Shown here: in pieces, positions 17,059-25,729 of the stretch | Layout of the letters: each line of letters starts with the position of its first letter | Position numbering within the stretch: position 1 is the stretch's first letter | Assembly: GCF_025787225.1 (NCBI RefSeq) | Contig: NZ_CP090958.1 | Location: forward strand, 124,001 to 188,000 | Reading direction: 5' to 3' | From: Saxibacter everestensis | GTDB taxonomy: Bacteria > Actinomycetota > Actinomycetes > Actinomycetales > Brevibacteriaceae | DNA: 64,000 nucleotides | Notes under the pieces: model-generated | What the model saw: the letters and a program-made list of their open reading frames with translations, nothing else | Database searches by the model: none | What the model was told of the DNA's origin: nothing | Program-made: the position numbers and the translations under genes

Positions 17059-18375
17059 TTGTCAGTACTAGCGGACGCCAAGGCAGTTCAGCGGACGATC
17101 AAGAGAAACCTGCGCCGGCGTGCGGTAGGACGCAGCGTCCAGGCGAAACTATCCGCGTTGCCTCCGCTGGCTGATGACCGGTTCGAAGTCGCGATCTACT
17201 TCGCCGACAACCCGGTCAATCTGTATCAGATTCGCCAGTGGTACGGCCCGCTGGCGGAACTGAACAAAACACATCCAGTGGTCGTGATCTCCCGCACCGT
17301 CCGGATGACGGATGCGCTGCTGGATGAGTGCCCATTGCCGGTGATGTACGCACGCACGATGGCTCAGGTCGAGGAGTTCATCACCCCACAGCCGCTTCGG
17401 CTGGTGTTCTACGTGAATCAGAACGCCCGGAACTTCCAGATGCTCCGTTTCCCCCGGCCCGCCCATGTGCACATCAGCCATGGCGAGAGCGACAAGATCT
17501 CGATGGCCTCGAATCAGCTCAAGGCCTATGATCATGTTTTCACCGCCGGTCAGGCAGCCTATGATCGCATCTCTTCCAATTTGCTGAGTCCCAAACTCGA
17601 AGGGCAGCTTATTCCGGTCGGCCGGCCGCAGATGGATGTCCTTCCCGCCGGTCGGACACTGCCCAAAGACGATCGGAGGGTATTGTTCTACGCGCCGACC
17701 TGGGAGGGTGACCGCCCGGCAATGTCTTACAGCTCGGGTCGCTCGCACGGCGTGGAAGTCGTTGAGCGATTGCTGGCGACGAACGCCTACCGGATCATCT
17801 ACCGGCCGCACCCCCGAACCGGTGCCGTCTTACGCGAGGCCAAGCAGGCGGACGAACGGATCAAGGAAACGCTCGAAGCCGCCAATGCCGCCGATCCAGC
17901 GGCTGGCCATGTTGTCGATCTTGATTATGAGTTCGGCTGGCAGCTGAAAGAAGCCGACGTCTGCATCTGCGACGTTTCGGCGATCGCATTCGACTGGCTG
18001 ACGACCGGAAAGCCGTTCCTGATCACGCAACCAGTGGCCGAGGGCGCAACCTTGGATGAAAACGGGCTTGTCACCAAAGTGGACCTGCTCACCAGCGAGG
18101 ATGTTCCCAATATCGTTGAGATCCTCGACGGGCTGCTCACCGGCACCGGGATCGATTACGGTGCCCTCACCGATTACTACTTCGGCGACATGTCGCCGGG
18201 CGCTAGCCTCCGCAGGTTCCTCGACGCCTCTGAAACCGTGATCCGGCAGCGCGAGAAGCTACACCTCGAACTGGATGCCTCCGGTCACGCCGAGCACCCG
18301 GACGGTGAGGGCGAGTTCGTCAATGAGCGGGGATCGGATGAGGACGAACTACGAATGGAAGACGACCTGCCGTAG
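17059..18375 (+). CDS. CDP-glycerol glycerophosphotransferase-like protein B
   Basis: A 438-residue paralogue of the protein at 11307. Shared motifs include HVHISHGESDK near residue 134, YAPTWEGDRPAMSYSS near 212, RPHPRTG near 252, and DVSAIAFDWLTTGKPFL near 303. It starts with TTG at 17059 behind a strong AGGAGGG site. A C-terminal acidic tail of about 40 residues (ending DEDELRMEDDLP) is absent from the paralogue. Both proteins resemble the catalytic half of TagF-type polymerases. Two such enzymes plus the bifunctional one at 8286 suggest separate priming and elongation steps, or two different polymers. The stop is 5 bp from the convergent GT4 gene, leaving no room for a terminator. Confidence 0.82.
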   Translation: MSVLADAKAVQRTIKRNLRRRAVGRSVQAKLSALPPLADDRFEVAIYFADNPVNLYQIRQWYGPLAELNKTHPVVVISRTVRMTDALLDECPLPVMYARTMAQVEEFITPQPLRLVFYVNQNARNFQMLRFPRPAHVHISHGESDKISMASNQLKAYDHVFTAGQAAYDRISSNLLSPKLEGQLIPVGRPQMDVLPAGRTLPKDDRRVLFYAPTWEGDRPAMSYSSGRSHGVEVVERLLATNAYRIIYRPHPRTGAVLREAKQADERIKETLEAANAADPAAGHVVDLDYEFGWQLKEADVCICDVSAIAFDWLTTGKPFLITQPVAEGATLDENGLVTKVDLLTSEDVPNIVEILDGLLTGTGIDYGALTDYYFGDMSPGASLRRFLDASETVIRQREKLHLELDASGHAEHPDGEGEFVNERGSDEDELRMEDDLP

Positions 18376-18380
18376 ATCGC

Positions 18381-20252
18381 TCAGTGCATCCGCAGGCTGA
18401 TGTTTCCCAGGTTGGTGATGTAGGCGAGCGCACCCCCATGGCTCTCGCCATAGTGGTCGCTTGCGCCGACGTCATGCGGCGCGTGCAGCCGGAGCCGAGC
18501 GGCTCCGGCTGAGTCCCTGACGTCCACGGACAGGTCCAGCACGTCCCGCGCAACCCATTGATACTTGGCCGGCGGAACGTCCGCTCGGACGTCGAATGAG
18601 TTTGGCGCTCCCGCGACCCGGACGGATCGAGCGGTATGCCGGATGAATGCGCCCGTTTCCCGCCCACGCAGCACCAGATGGAAGATGGGCGTGCCGACAG
18701 TGGGACGGTCGAACGTGACCCGGACCCTTACCCTGACTGTGTCGTCCGCGGCGAACTCGAGGATGGCCGGCGACGCGGTCAGCTCCAGCGGTTCTGGCGG
18801 GCGCTTTTGTTCGATCGCGGTAAACATCACCTCTGACCAGCGGGCGGCTATCCGCTGATCGGAGAAATCGAGCACCCGCTTTCTGGCGGCTTCGCGCATT
18901 TCCGCTTTTCGGGTCTCGGTTAGCGAAAGGAACTCCCGGATGGTTGCTGCCAACTCGTCGATGTTTCCCGGTTCGACCAAGTAGCCATCCACCCCGTGCG
19001 TAATGATGTCGGCAGGCCCATAGCGGATGTCATAGGCGATGGGTATGCAGCCGGCAGCCATGCTTTCCACCAGGACGAGACCGAAGCCTTCGAATCGGCT
19101 GGTCAGCAGGGAGTAATCGGCAGTCGCGAAGGCGTCTTTCGCGTTCGGCTGGTAGCCCCGGAGCTGGATGCCGCTGTCCGGCCCCAGCCCGTCGATGAGT
19201 GATGCGATCTCGGCTTCGATCTCCCCGTGACCGAAAATGTCGAGGGTCGTCGCCCGCGGATGCCGGCTCCTTAGGGCCGCGACTGCCTTGATTCCGTGCT
19301 CTACTCGCTTGTTAGGGGTGAGCCGCGCGAGCATTACGCCCGAGTTAGCCACCCGATCTGTGGAAGCCAGCCGTGGGCCTTCCGTCGCATTACCGACCAC
19401 ATGCAGATTTCCGCCGTCGCCGAGCAGATACCCGAGGTCGCCCTTTTGGCTCGCCGTCAGCGCGATCACACCGTCGTAGTGATCCATGGCTCTGAGCGCC
19501 GGTCCCCGAAGCGCGCTGATCACATCCACGGACGAGCTTCCGCCCTTCTTGAAGTGCGTATTGTGCAGAAGATACAGCGTCACGACGTTATGGCGCTTGT
19601 ACTCGTGCAGGAAATTTCCAACTGTTTTCGAGTCGACGATCATCACCGATGGATCTTTTCGGACGACCGAGTCCAGCCAGAAGAAATAGAGTGGCCGCGG
19701 CGAATCCCAGGTATGAACCGGGCGTCCCTGCCGGTCGCAGAGCGTCACCACACGCTGGGACGGCCAGCTCTTGTCCGAAACATCGCGCCGGTCCGAAACG
19801 AGCAGTGTTCCGTCATCGCGGAAATGATCCGCCTGCACGATCGCGCCAGCATCATTACTGCGAGTCCGCTTCAGCTTTCCGGCGACAACACCCTCGCCTG
19901 GCGCCAGTGGAGAGAAGAATGGCGCTTCGACGCGCTCGAACAGCTTCCGGCCGAGCTGGTGGTTCGAGAACTGTCGGAGCTCTTCCCACATGTTCCGAAT
20001 CCGGACGCCCTGAATCACGTCGCCGCGATCGGCAACAACTTTCCTGGTCACTGCGTAGTCGGTGTCGGAATCGAAGGTCAGAACGTCCGTGGCCGCGCCG
20101 TACTCCTGCACGAAGCTCCTGCTGCGCCGCAGTAGGGCAGAGGTCATCCCGGCATAAGACTCCGGGATGCTCCAGGTCAGGGCGAAGTGCTGGCAGTCGG
20201 GGAACGACGTTTCGGACGGTTGGTGTTCGGACAATCTCAACTCCGGGTTCAT
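18381..20252 (-). CDS. GT4-family glycosyltransferase with C-terminal module A
   Basis: A 623-residue glycosyltransferase. The central part is a GT-B family 4 domain, with the E-x7-E motif in FEGFGLVLVESMA near residues 384-396, GVMLARLTPNKRVEHGIKAV near 290, and GVDGYLVEPGN. The N-terminal 270 residues include the segment FALTWSIPESYAGMTSALLR shared with its neighbour. The last 150 residues form a beta-rich module ending ITNLGNISLRMH. The ATG at 20252 is chosen: it lies 26 bp after the stop of the paralogous gene upstream, and residues before it show no family features. The ribosome site is weak. The two GT4 genes are probably a duplicated pair acting in sequence on the same polymer. Donor unknown. 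Confidence 0.84.
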   Translation of the reverse strand: MNPELRLSEHQPSETSFPDCQHFALTWSIPESYAGMTSALLRRSRSFVQEYGAATDVLTFDSDTDYAVTRKVVADRGDVIQGVRIRNMWEELRQFSNHQLGRKLFERVEAPFFSPLAPGEGVVAGKLKRTRSNDAGAIVQADHFRDDGTLLVSDRRDVSDKSWPSQRVVTLCDRQGRPVHTWDSPRPLYFFWLDSVVRKDPSVMIVDSKTVGNFLHEYKRHNVVTLYLLHNTHFKKGGSSSVDVISALRGPALRAMDHYDGVIALTASQKGDLGYLLGDGGNLHVVGNATEGPRLASTDRVANSGVMLARLTPNKRVEHGIKAVAALRSRHPRATTLDIFGHGEIEAEIASLIDGLGPDSGIQLRGYQPNAKDAFATADYSLLTSRFEGFGLVLVESMAAGCIPIAYDIRYGPADIITHGVDGYLVEPGNIDELAATIREFLSLTETRKAEMREAARKRVLDFSDQRIAARWSEVMFTAIEQKRPPEPLELTASPAILEFAADDTVRVRVRVTFDRPTVGTPIFHLVLRGRETGAFIRHTARSVRVAGAPNSFDVRADVPPAKYQWVARDVLDLSVDVRDSAGAARLRLHAPHDVGASDHYGESHGGALAYITNLGNISLRMH

Positions 20253-20278
20253 TGGTTTTCGCGCAGATGACGGATGCG

Positions 20279-22156
20279 TCAGTCCGCATCTGCACGGAAG
20301 CGAAGGCTCAGATTGCCATACTTCGTCGCATAGCTGCTGACGTTCTCGGCAAGCTGCTTTCCAGTGTTTGACTTGGAGGCTGTGATTCTGGTCCGAGCGA
20401 ACCCGGAAGAATCCCGGATATCGAGGAACAAATCCAGTATCCCGGTTTCCGGCCACTGATACTTTTCGGCAGCGATCACGGCTTTGTACGTCGCGGCGGT
20501 TCGACCCGATGAAACCGGCTCAGCCTCGGTTAGTTCGCGGATCGCCACATCGCTTGCGCGGCCGAGGAAACAGATGTGGGCGATCGGTGCCTCAAGCGAC
20601 CGGCTCGACGCTGCCTCGACTTCGACCACGAGCTCGCCGTTGGCGGTGCTCCGAATGTCTGCCGACTTGATCCGGACATCGAAGCCGCGCACCGGTTGTT
20701 TTTGACCTTCGAGCTGGGTAAACATCCCGCCCCAGCGCCGGACGACCTCATCGTCCGCGAACAGCCGTGCTCGCCTACGGGCGGCCTCTCGCATCGCCGC
20801 CACCTCATGTTCCGGTTTAGCCAGGAACGACTTGAGCGCCTCAGTCATTGCCGCAGCGTCACCGAAGTCGATGACGAATCCACTCACGCCGTCTTCGATG
20901 ATGTCGCTTGGCCCGTATTTGACATCGTATGCAAACGGGATACATCCGACGGCCATCGCCTCGACCAGTGTCAAGCCGAAACCTTCGAACTTGCTGGTCA
21001 GCATCGTGAATGACGCGGATTGAAATGCTTCCGCCGCGCCGTCGCGGTGGCCCCAGAGCTTCACGGAATCCTGCACGCCGAGCTTGTTGATCAGGGATTG
21101 CAGGGAAGCGTGCCGGCTGCCGGAACCGTAGATATCCAGCCGGAGATCCTGCTCCAGGTTGGCGATCACCTGAATCGCGTGGTTGAGTCGCTTGGTCGAA
21201 GAAAGTCTCGCTACCACAACGCCCTTGGTACGCTCCCGGCCTCCGTCGCTTTCCTCCACGTCGGGGAGTGATCGGGAATTCGGGATCACATGAAGGTTGC
21301 CGCCGTCGCCAAGCAACCCCGTGAGATCGCGATGCTGCGCCGAGGTGAGTGTGGCGACAGCATCGAATTCGTCGAGGTGCTGAAGTCCGGCAAGCCGCGA
21401 GGCGGTTAGTCGTCCATACGGAGCGGGTTCGCCTGCCGTCAGGTGGCTGTTGTGCAGCAAGTAGATGGTCGCTGCATTGTCGCGTCGATACTGATACATG
21501 AAGTTGGCGACAGTTTTCGAATCGATCGTCAGGTAGGCGACGTCGTCACCAATGACTTTATCGAGCCAAAAGTAGTAGAGGTCGCTCACCCGGGTCCAGC
21601 TATGCAGGGGCTTGCCCGCATGGTCGCACAGCGTCACATTGCGTTTGTGTTTTCCGGGCACATCCCGCCGGTCTGACACCAGCAAAGAGCCGTCTGCCCG
21701 AAAGTAATCGACCTGGCGCACGGTCTCACCGTCATCGGCGAGCCTGGTGCGCTTCAGGGAATTGTCTCCGGTGCCTTTGCCGAGTGGAGCGAAATGCTTG
21801 TTGCGATGCCGCACCTGGAAGAGCTTCTTGCCCAGCGCGCTATCGCTGGCCGCGCGGAGTTCTTCCCACATGTTGCGGATCTGGATACCTGGGTCGAGGT
21901 CCCCGCGAGCTTCCAGCGTCCGCCGGACCACGCCATAGTCGGTGTCGCCGTCGAAGGTGAGGATGTCGACATTCGACCCGGCAAGGCGCTTGAATGCCCG
22001 GCTTCTGTGCAAGAGGACGTTCGTCATTCCGCCAAAAGTGGTCTGCACAGACCAGGTCAGTGCGAACTGTTTTCCGGGAGGAAAGGTAGTTGAATGCTGT
22101 GCAGACGTCGGCAACTGACCGCCACTTCTTTTTCGAGGATTCCAAATCGAGCACAT
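20279..22156 (-). CDS. GT4-family glycosyltransferase with C-terminal module B
   Basis: A 625-residue paralogue of the next gene in the operon. The GT4 E-x7-E motif is in FEGFGLTLVEAMAVGC near residues 386-400; GVVVARLSSTKRLNHAIQVI is near 292. Near the N-terminus are FALTWSVQTTFGGMTNVLL and IRNMWEELR, both repeated in the paralogue. The C-terminal module carries LDLFLDIRDSSGFARTRI and ends YGNLSLRFRADAD. The ATG at 22156 is the only start near the conserved N-terminus. It is divergent from the GT2 gene at 22298. The presence of two similar but not identical enzymes suggests two successive sugar additions. Confidence 0.84.
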   Translation of the reverse strand: MCSIWNPRKRSGGQLPTSAQHSTTFPPGKQFALTWSVQTTFGGMTNVLLHRSRAFKRLAGSNVDILTFDGDTDYGVVRRTLEARGDLDPGIQIRNMWEELRAASDSALGKKLFQVRHRNKHFAPLGKGTGDNSLKRTRLADDGETVRQVDYFRADGSLLVSDRRDVPGKHKRNVTLCDHAGKPLHSWTRVSDLYYFWLDKVIGDDVAYLTIDSKTVANFMYQYRRDNAATIYLLHNSHLTAGEPAPYGRLTASRLAGLQHLDEFDAVATLTSAQHRDLTGLLGDGGNLHVIPNSRSLPDVEESDGGRERTKGVVVARLSSTKRLNHAIQVIANLEQDLRLDIYGSGSRHASLQSLINKLGVQDSVKLWGHRDGAAEAFQSASFTMLTSKFEGFGLTLVEAMAVGCIPFAYDVKYGPSDIIEDGVSGFVIDFGDAAAMTEALKSFLAKPEHEVAAMREAARRRARLFADDEVVRRWGGMFTQLEGQKQPVRGFDVRIKSADIRSTANGELVVEVEAASSRSLEAPIAHICFLGRASDVAIRELTEAEPVSSGRTAATYKAVIAAEKYQWPETGILDLFLDIRDSSGFARTRITASKSNTGKQLAENVSSYATKYGNLSLRFRADAD

Positions 22157-22297
22157 TGGGTAGTGCCTAATCCTACCGAAGCCGCCTCGGTTACGCGGGG
22201 AGCCTGGTGGCTCGCTGTGTCAGGCACTCCCAGGCCGCGTCAACGCTGCTAGCGTGGGCTGAAATGTGAGCCCGATTCGAGGAGTTGGCAGGCACCT

Positions 22298-23767
22298 ATG
22301 CAGATCAAGAAGGTGCTCTATCCGGCGGTGCGACGTGCGATTGCGCTGTCGTCGAATCTTTCGGTAAAGCCGGATCCACACCTGGATCCGCTGCCTCCGG
22401 CTGACGGAGTCGAGGTTTCCCTCATCGTTCCGGTGTACAACGGCATGCCGTACTTCGAAGCACTTCTGGCAAGCCTGGAGGCTCAGGATCTGGACTCGTC
22501 CCGGTTCGAGGTGATAGTCGTCGACGACGGATCAACCGATGGCACCGTTGCCGTCGCCGATAGCTTCGCGGACCGAAACACCAACTTCAGCGTTATTCAT
22601 CAGGCGAACAGCGGCTGGCCTGGCACACCGCGTAATCGCGGCATGGAGCGGGCGACCGGCCGCTACCTCTTTTTTGCCGATGCGGACGACATCCTCGGCA
22701 AAAAATCCTTGAGACGCCTTGTCGATTTCGCCAACATCCATCACTCAGACGTTGTACTGCCGGAGATGATCGGGCTTGCCGGGCGCGGCATACCGTCTCG
22801 GATCTACCTGCGGACCCGGGTGGATGCGCCGCTGTCATTGGCATTCAAGACCTTCACACCACATAAGCTCATCCGCCGTGACCTGGTGGAATCCAACGCG
22901 CTGCGGTTTCCGGAGGGCAAGGTGCGGCTTGAGGACGGGATCTTCCTGTCACAGGTGTATCTGAAGGCGCACCGGGTCTCCATCCTTGCCGGATACAACT
23001 ACTACTACCTGCGGCGACGCACCGAGGGGAGCAACATCAGTTCCGGCGGGCTTGGCGGCGCGGTCTACGTGAGTTCGGTGAATCGAATCGCTCAGATCAT
23101 CGCCGATGGCGTCGCGGACAAACGGGAGCGGGAGGAGCTGATCCTGACCCTCTTCGCAATGAAGTGCCTGAAGATCTACCGGCCGGAGCGGTTCCGCGGC
23201 TACAGCTTGCAGCTTAAGCGCGAGTGGCTCGAGGCACACCGGGAATTCGCCGAGCGATGGATTCCGCCCGAGCTGGAAGCCCGGATGCATCCGCCATCCG
23301 CCGCGCTCACCGCGCTGATTCGGCAAGGCGACCTGGAGGGAATCCTGCGCCGTGACGGCGGACCAGTGACGCCACAGACCTCCGCGCGGATCCGCACGAT
23401 CAGCCGTGATCACGAGGAGTTTGCCTTGGTCATCGAGCTGGATGTCCTCCCGCAGCAGGCCGCGCTGGGCGACGGCGTCCTGCTGGTCACGCACCGCGAA
23501 TCCGGACGTACGCTGCCGCCATCGCCGCCCACCGCGGAGACGCCGGCCACCGCGGGGCCGCGGCGGAGCTTCCGGGCCGGCATCCCGGTCTCGGAGCTGA
23601 ACGAGAACGGAACTTACGACCTGCATTTCTCGATCCCGGTGGAAGGCCACGACATCCGCTCCCGGGTCGGCATTCCGGCGGAGGTGCATTGTCCGGGCCC
23701 GGCTGCGGGGCGGGAGGCCTATCGCACGGTGAACGGCAATCTCAGTCTGCGGGTCCGGGCAGTTTGA
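22298..23767 (+). CDS. GT2-family glycosyltransferase with C-terminal module
   Basis: A 489-residue glycosyltransferase with an N-terminal GT2 domain (VSLIVPVYNGMPYFEALL, VDDGSTDGT near residue 76, FADADDI near 126). After a helical middle region it has a beta-rich C-terminal module, including GTYDLHFSIPVEGHDIRSR, that ends VNGNLSLRVRAV, like the endings of the two GT4 proteins. Overall architecture matches the GT2 protein at 15386. The ATG at 22298 has GAGGAG about 12 bp upstream. It is followed directly by four imperfect tandem repeats and then by the cytidylyltransferase gene on the same strand. Likely adds a sugar to the surface polymer; donor unknown. Confidence 0.86.
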   Translation: MQIKKVLYPAVRRAIALSSNLSVKPDPHLDPLPPADGVEVSLIVPVYNGMPYFEALLASLEAQDLDSSRFEVIVVDDGSTDGTVAVADSFADRNTNFSVIHQANSGWPGTPRNRGMERATGRYLFFADADDILGKKSLRRLVDFANIHHSDVVLPEMIGLAGRGIPSRIYLRTRVDAPLSLAFKTFTPHKLIRRDLVESNALRFPEGKVRLEDGIFLSQVYLKAHRVSILAGYNYYYLRRRTEGSNISSGGLGGAVYVSSVNRIAQIIADGVADKREREELILTLFAMKCLKIYRPERFRGYSLQLKREWLEAHREFAERWIPPELEARMHPPSAALTALIRQGDLEGILRRDGGPVTPQTSARIRTISRDHEEFALVIELDVLPQQAALGDGVLLVTHRESGRTLPPSPPTAETPATAGPRRSFRAGIPVSELNENGTYDLHFSIPVEGHDIRSRVGIPAEVHCPGPAAGREAYRTVNGNLSLRVRAV

Positions 23768-23839
23768 CCTGAGGCGGCTCGGTGTACCTGGCGGCTCGGT
23801 GTACCTGAGGCGGCTTCGTGCACCTGGCGGTCTTGGTGA
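23768..23839. repeat. Four imperfect 17-19 bp tandem repeats
   Basis: Starting at the base after the GT2 stop codon, four imperfect copies of CCTG(AG)GCGGCTCGGTGTA run in tandem, separated from the next gene by about 55 bp. No reading frame uses them. They belong to a set of short repeats found after several stop codons in this window. Confidence 0.7.
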
Positions 23840-23894
23840 CGGCTTTGCGGCGGGAAACCTGATAATCCCGACACTCTGCGTTAACCTTGGAGCC

Positions 23895-24587
23895 ATGCCA
23901 CTTCAAGCTGTAATCCTCGCCGCAGGTATGGGCACCCGCCTGGCCCGTCCAAACCCCAAGCCGCTCACGGAGCTCAACGATGGCCGCAGCATCATGCAGC
24001 AGCAGATCGAGAACCTGGATTCAGGATTCGGCGAAGACTACCGACTGACGATCGTCGTGGGCTTCAAGCTCGAGATGATCATCGAACGGTTCCCGCAGGC
24101 ATCGTTCGTTTACAACGAGAACTACGATCAGACCAACACGTCCAAGAGCCTGCTGAAGGCGCTGAAGAACTCCGGTGATGGCGGCGTGCTCTGGATGAAT
24201 GGCGATGTCGTTTACGACCCGCAGATCCTCGGGGCGCTTAAGCCATACATCGACAAGGACGAGTCATTCATCTCGGTGAACACCGAGAAGGTCTCCGAAG
24301 AAGAGGTCAAGTACACGGTCGACGACGAGGGCTACATCAAAGAGCTCTCGAAGAAGGTCGTCGGCGGCTTGGGCGAAGCTGTCGGCATCAACTACGTGTC
24401 TGCCAAGGACAAGAAGCCACTGATCAAGCGGCTGGAAGAAGTCGACGAGCAGGAGTACTTCGAGGGTGGTATCGAGCTGATCATTCAGCACGACGGCGCC
24501 AAATTCGCGCCTGTCGACATCAGCAAGTACTACGCCGTCGAGGTCGATTTCGCAGAAGACCTGGATCGCGCCAACACGCACTTTTAG
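23895..24587 (+). CDS. Sugar/alcohol-phosphate nucleotidyltransferase, phosphocholine cytidylyltransferase-like
   Basis: A 230-residue nucleotidyltransferase. The pyrophosphorylase signature LAAGMGTRL followed by PKPLTEL is at residues 7-26, and LWMNGDVVYDPQIL near 98-111 carries the metal-binding aspartate. EGGIELI near 192 is also typical. Overall it resembles LicC-type phosphocholine cytidylyltransferases and related inositol- or glycerol-phosphate cytidylyltransferases, which make CDP-linked alcohols. That would provide substrate for the CDP-alcohol phosphatidyltransferase (12644) or the TagF-like enzymes. The ATG at 23895 follows GGAG. A strong hairpin closes the gene 25 bp after the stop, and this appears to end the polymer cluster. 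CTP versus another nucleotide cannot be decided by eye. Confidence 0.8.
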   Translation: MPLQAVILAAGMGTRLARPNPKPLTELNDGRSIMQQQIENLDSGFGEDYRLTIVVGFKLEMIIERFPQASFVYNENYDQTNTSKSLLKALKNSGDGGVLWMNGDVVYDPQILGALKPYIDKDESFISVNTEKVSEEEVKYTVDDEGYIKELSKKVVGGLGEAVGINYVSAKDKKPLIKRLEEVDEQEYFEGGIELIIQHDGAKFAPVDISKYYAVEVDFAEDLDRANTHF

Positions 24588-24611
24588 GCGGTCAGCCGAA
24601 CACGCTGCAGG

Positions 24612-24643
24612 ACGCCGTCGCCATCGCAAGATGGCGGCGGCGT
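24612..24643 (+). terminator. Hairpin ending the surface-polymer cluster
   Basis: A 14-bp stem (24612-24625 with 24630-24643, one G-T wobble) closed by a GCAA tetraloop, 25 bp after the cytidylyltransferase stop. It is followed by TTCTCAAGTT rather than a full T-run. The stability and placement suit a terminator. Confidence 0.65.
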
Positions 24644-24708
24644 TCTCAAGTTGTCATCGGACTTTGAACTTCCGGTTCAGTCAGACGAGGCCTGACCGAG
24701 CAAAGCGT

Positions 24709-24746
24709 GAGCGCGATCGTACGTCGTTTGCATCGCAATCGCGCTC
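24709..24746 (-). terminator. Hairpin downstream of the sigma/Asp23 operon
   Basis: A perfect 9-bp inverted repeat GAGCGCGAT / ATCGCGCTC (24709-24717 and 24738-24746), 10 bp past the stop of the last Asp23 gene. With the hairpin at 24612 it separates two convergent operons. No T-run follows on the minus strand, so termination may be weak. Confidence 0.45.
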
Positions 24747-24756
24747 TGACCCACGC

Positions 24757-25158
24757 TCAGTGCAGGGCGTTCGCTGCCTTTTCTATCGCCAGGATCGACA
24801 CCTTGACCTGCGTTCTGCCGACGCCGCTTTCACTTAGCACGTGAGCGATCCGGCCCTGCACCTGTTCTGCGATCTCCAGGGCGGTGTAGCGAGCATCGGT
24901 CGCGATGTCGATGACGACATCGGCGCCATCCTGATGAAGACTGAGCAGAATGCCGTCCTGCCCGCCCCGATCCACCGACGGCACACTGTTCAGCCGGGCG
25001 GCGGCTTCCCTCGCGGCGCGCGCGTTGAGCCGGGAAATCGCGTTCTTCAGCGTAGGTTCCAGGCGGATCACGCCGGCCGTGTCCAGGACGGTCTGGGCTA
25101 TTACGGCGGCGAGCCGTTCGCGGCTGTCGGTTTCGCCGCTGACCGGAGTGTCAGACAT
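24757..25158 (-). CDS. Asp23/Gls24-family envelope stress protein
   Basis: A 133-residue protein of the Asp23/Gls24 family, cytoplasmic proteins linked in other Gram-positives to envelope stress and membrane-anchored assemblies. The core runs from about residue 15 (LAAVIAQTVLDTAGVIRLEP) to VKVSILAIE near 125, with two alternating beta-alpha units. Compared with typical members it lacks the glycine-rich opening. The ATG at 25158 lies inside the end of the preceding gene (8-bp overlap), so it is probably translationally coupled. It is third in an operon with an ECF sigma factor and a zinc-finger-Asp23 fusion. Its partner may be the Asp23 part of that fusion, as Asp23 proteins self-associate; this is inference. 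Confidence 0.8.
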   Translation of the reverse strand: MSDTPVSGETDSRERLAAVIAQTVLDTAGVIRLEPTLKNAISRLNARAAREAAARLNSVPSVDRGGQDGILLSLHQDGADVVIDIATDARYTALEIAEQVQGRIAHVLSESGVGRTQVKVSILAIEKAANALH

Positions 25159-25729
25159 CGTAAATATCCTCAACTACTACATCGATGGTGCGGGCGGTGA
25201 TTCCGATTTGCGCGCTGACCACGGTCACTATTCGATCCCGCAGCGTGGAAACGATCGTCGGGATTGACTGTCCCGACGACACCGACACTCGAAGCGATAT
25301 GTCGATCTTCCCCTGCGGCAGGTGATCCTGATCTGCTTCGGTGCCCGGCGACTCGATCGAGCATCTGCGGGCGTGAACGCCGGGAACTGTGTCGGCCGCG
25401 AACCGGATCACCGACGCGATGGTCTGCTCGCTGATCTGGATCTCCCCGGAGGGCGTGCGGCGCAGCGGGATCCTCCGTCCCCGGCGAACCTCCGCCCGGG
25501 CGACACTCATTATGGCGTCCTTGACGCTCCGGTGCGGGACGAGTGAATCGGACGCGGCGTCCCCGGTCCGGAACTCGTGGGTGGCGTCTGCGAGCCGCTG
25601 CAGACTGGCCCGTGCAGCCTGGCACTGCTGGCAGTCCAGCCCGTGGGCTGTGGGTGGGGCATCGATATTTCTCCACAGCTCGTCGATCGCGGTGCCGCAC
25701 CCCAAGCGGGGTACATCATCTAGCGCCAT
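25151..25729 (-). CDS. Putative anti-sigma factor: zinc finger joined to Asp23/Gls24 domain
   Basis: A 192-residue protein with two parts. The first 50 residues carry His29-x3-Cys33-x2-Cys36 (HGLDCQQC) with Cys11 as a possible fourth ligand. This is the pattern of zinc-binding anti-sigma domains (ZAS/zf-HC2). Residues about 80-192 resemble the Asp23/Gls24 fold (IQISEQTIASVIRFAADTVPGV, then ISLRVSVSSGQSIP and DVVVEDIYDV). There is no transmembrane helix, unlike many anti-sigma factors. The ATG at 25729 overlaps the ECF sigma gene by 10 bp, the usual order for a sigma and its inhibitor. The Asp23 part would then be the sensor or anchor. That it binds the adjacent sigma is inference from motif and gene order. 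Confidence 0.78.
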   Translation of the reverse strand: MALDDVPRLGCGTAIDELWRNIDAPPTAHGLDCQQCQAARASLQRLADATHEFRTGDAASDSLVPHRSVKDAIMSVARAEVRRGRRIPLRRTPSGEIQISEQTIASVIRFAADTVPGVHARRCSIESPGTEADQDHLPQGKIDISLRVSVSSGQSIPTIVSTLRDRIVTVVSAQIGITARTIDVVVEDIYDV

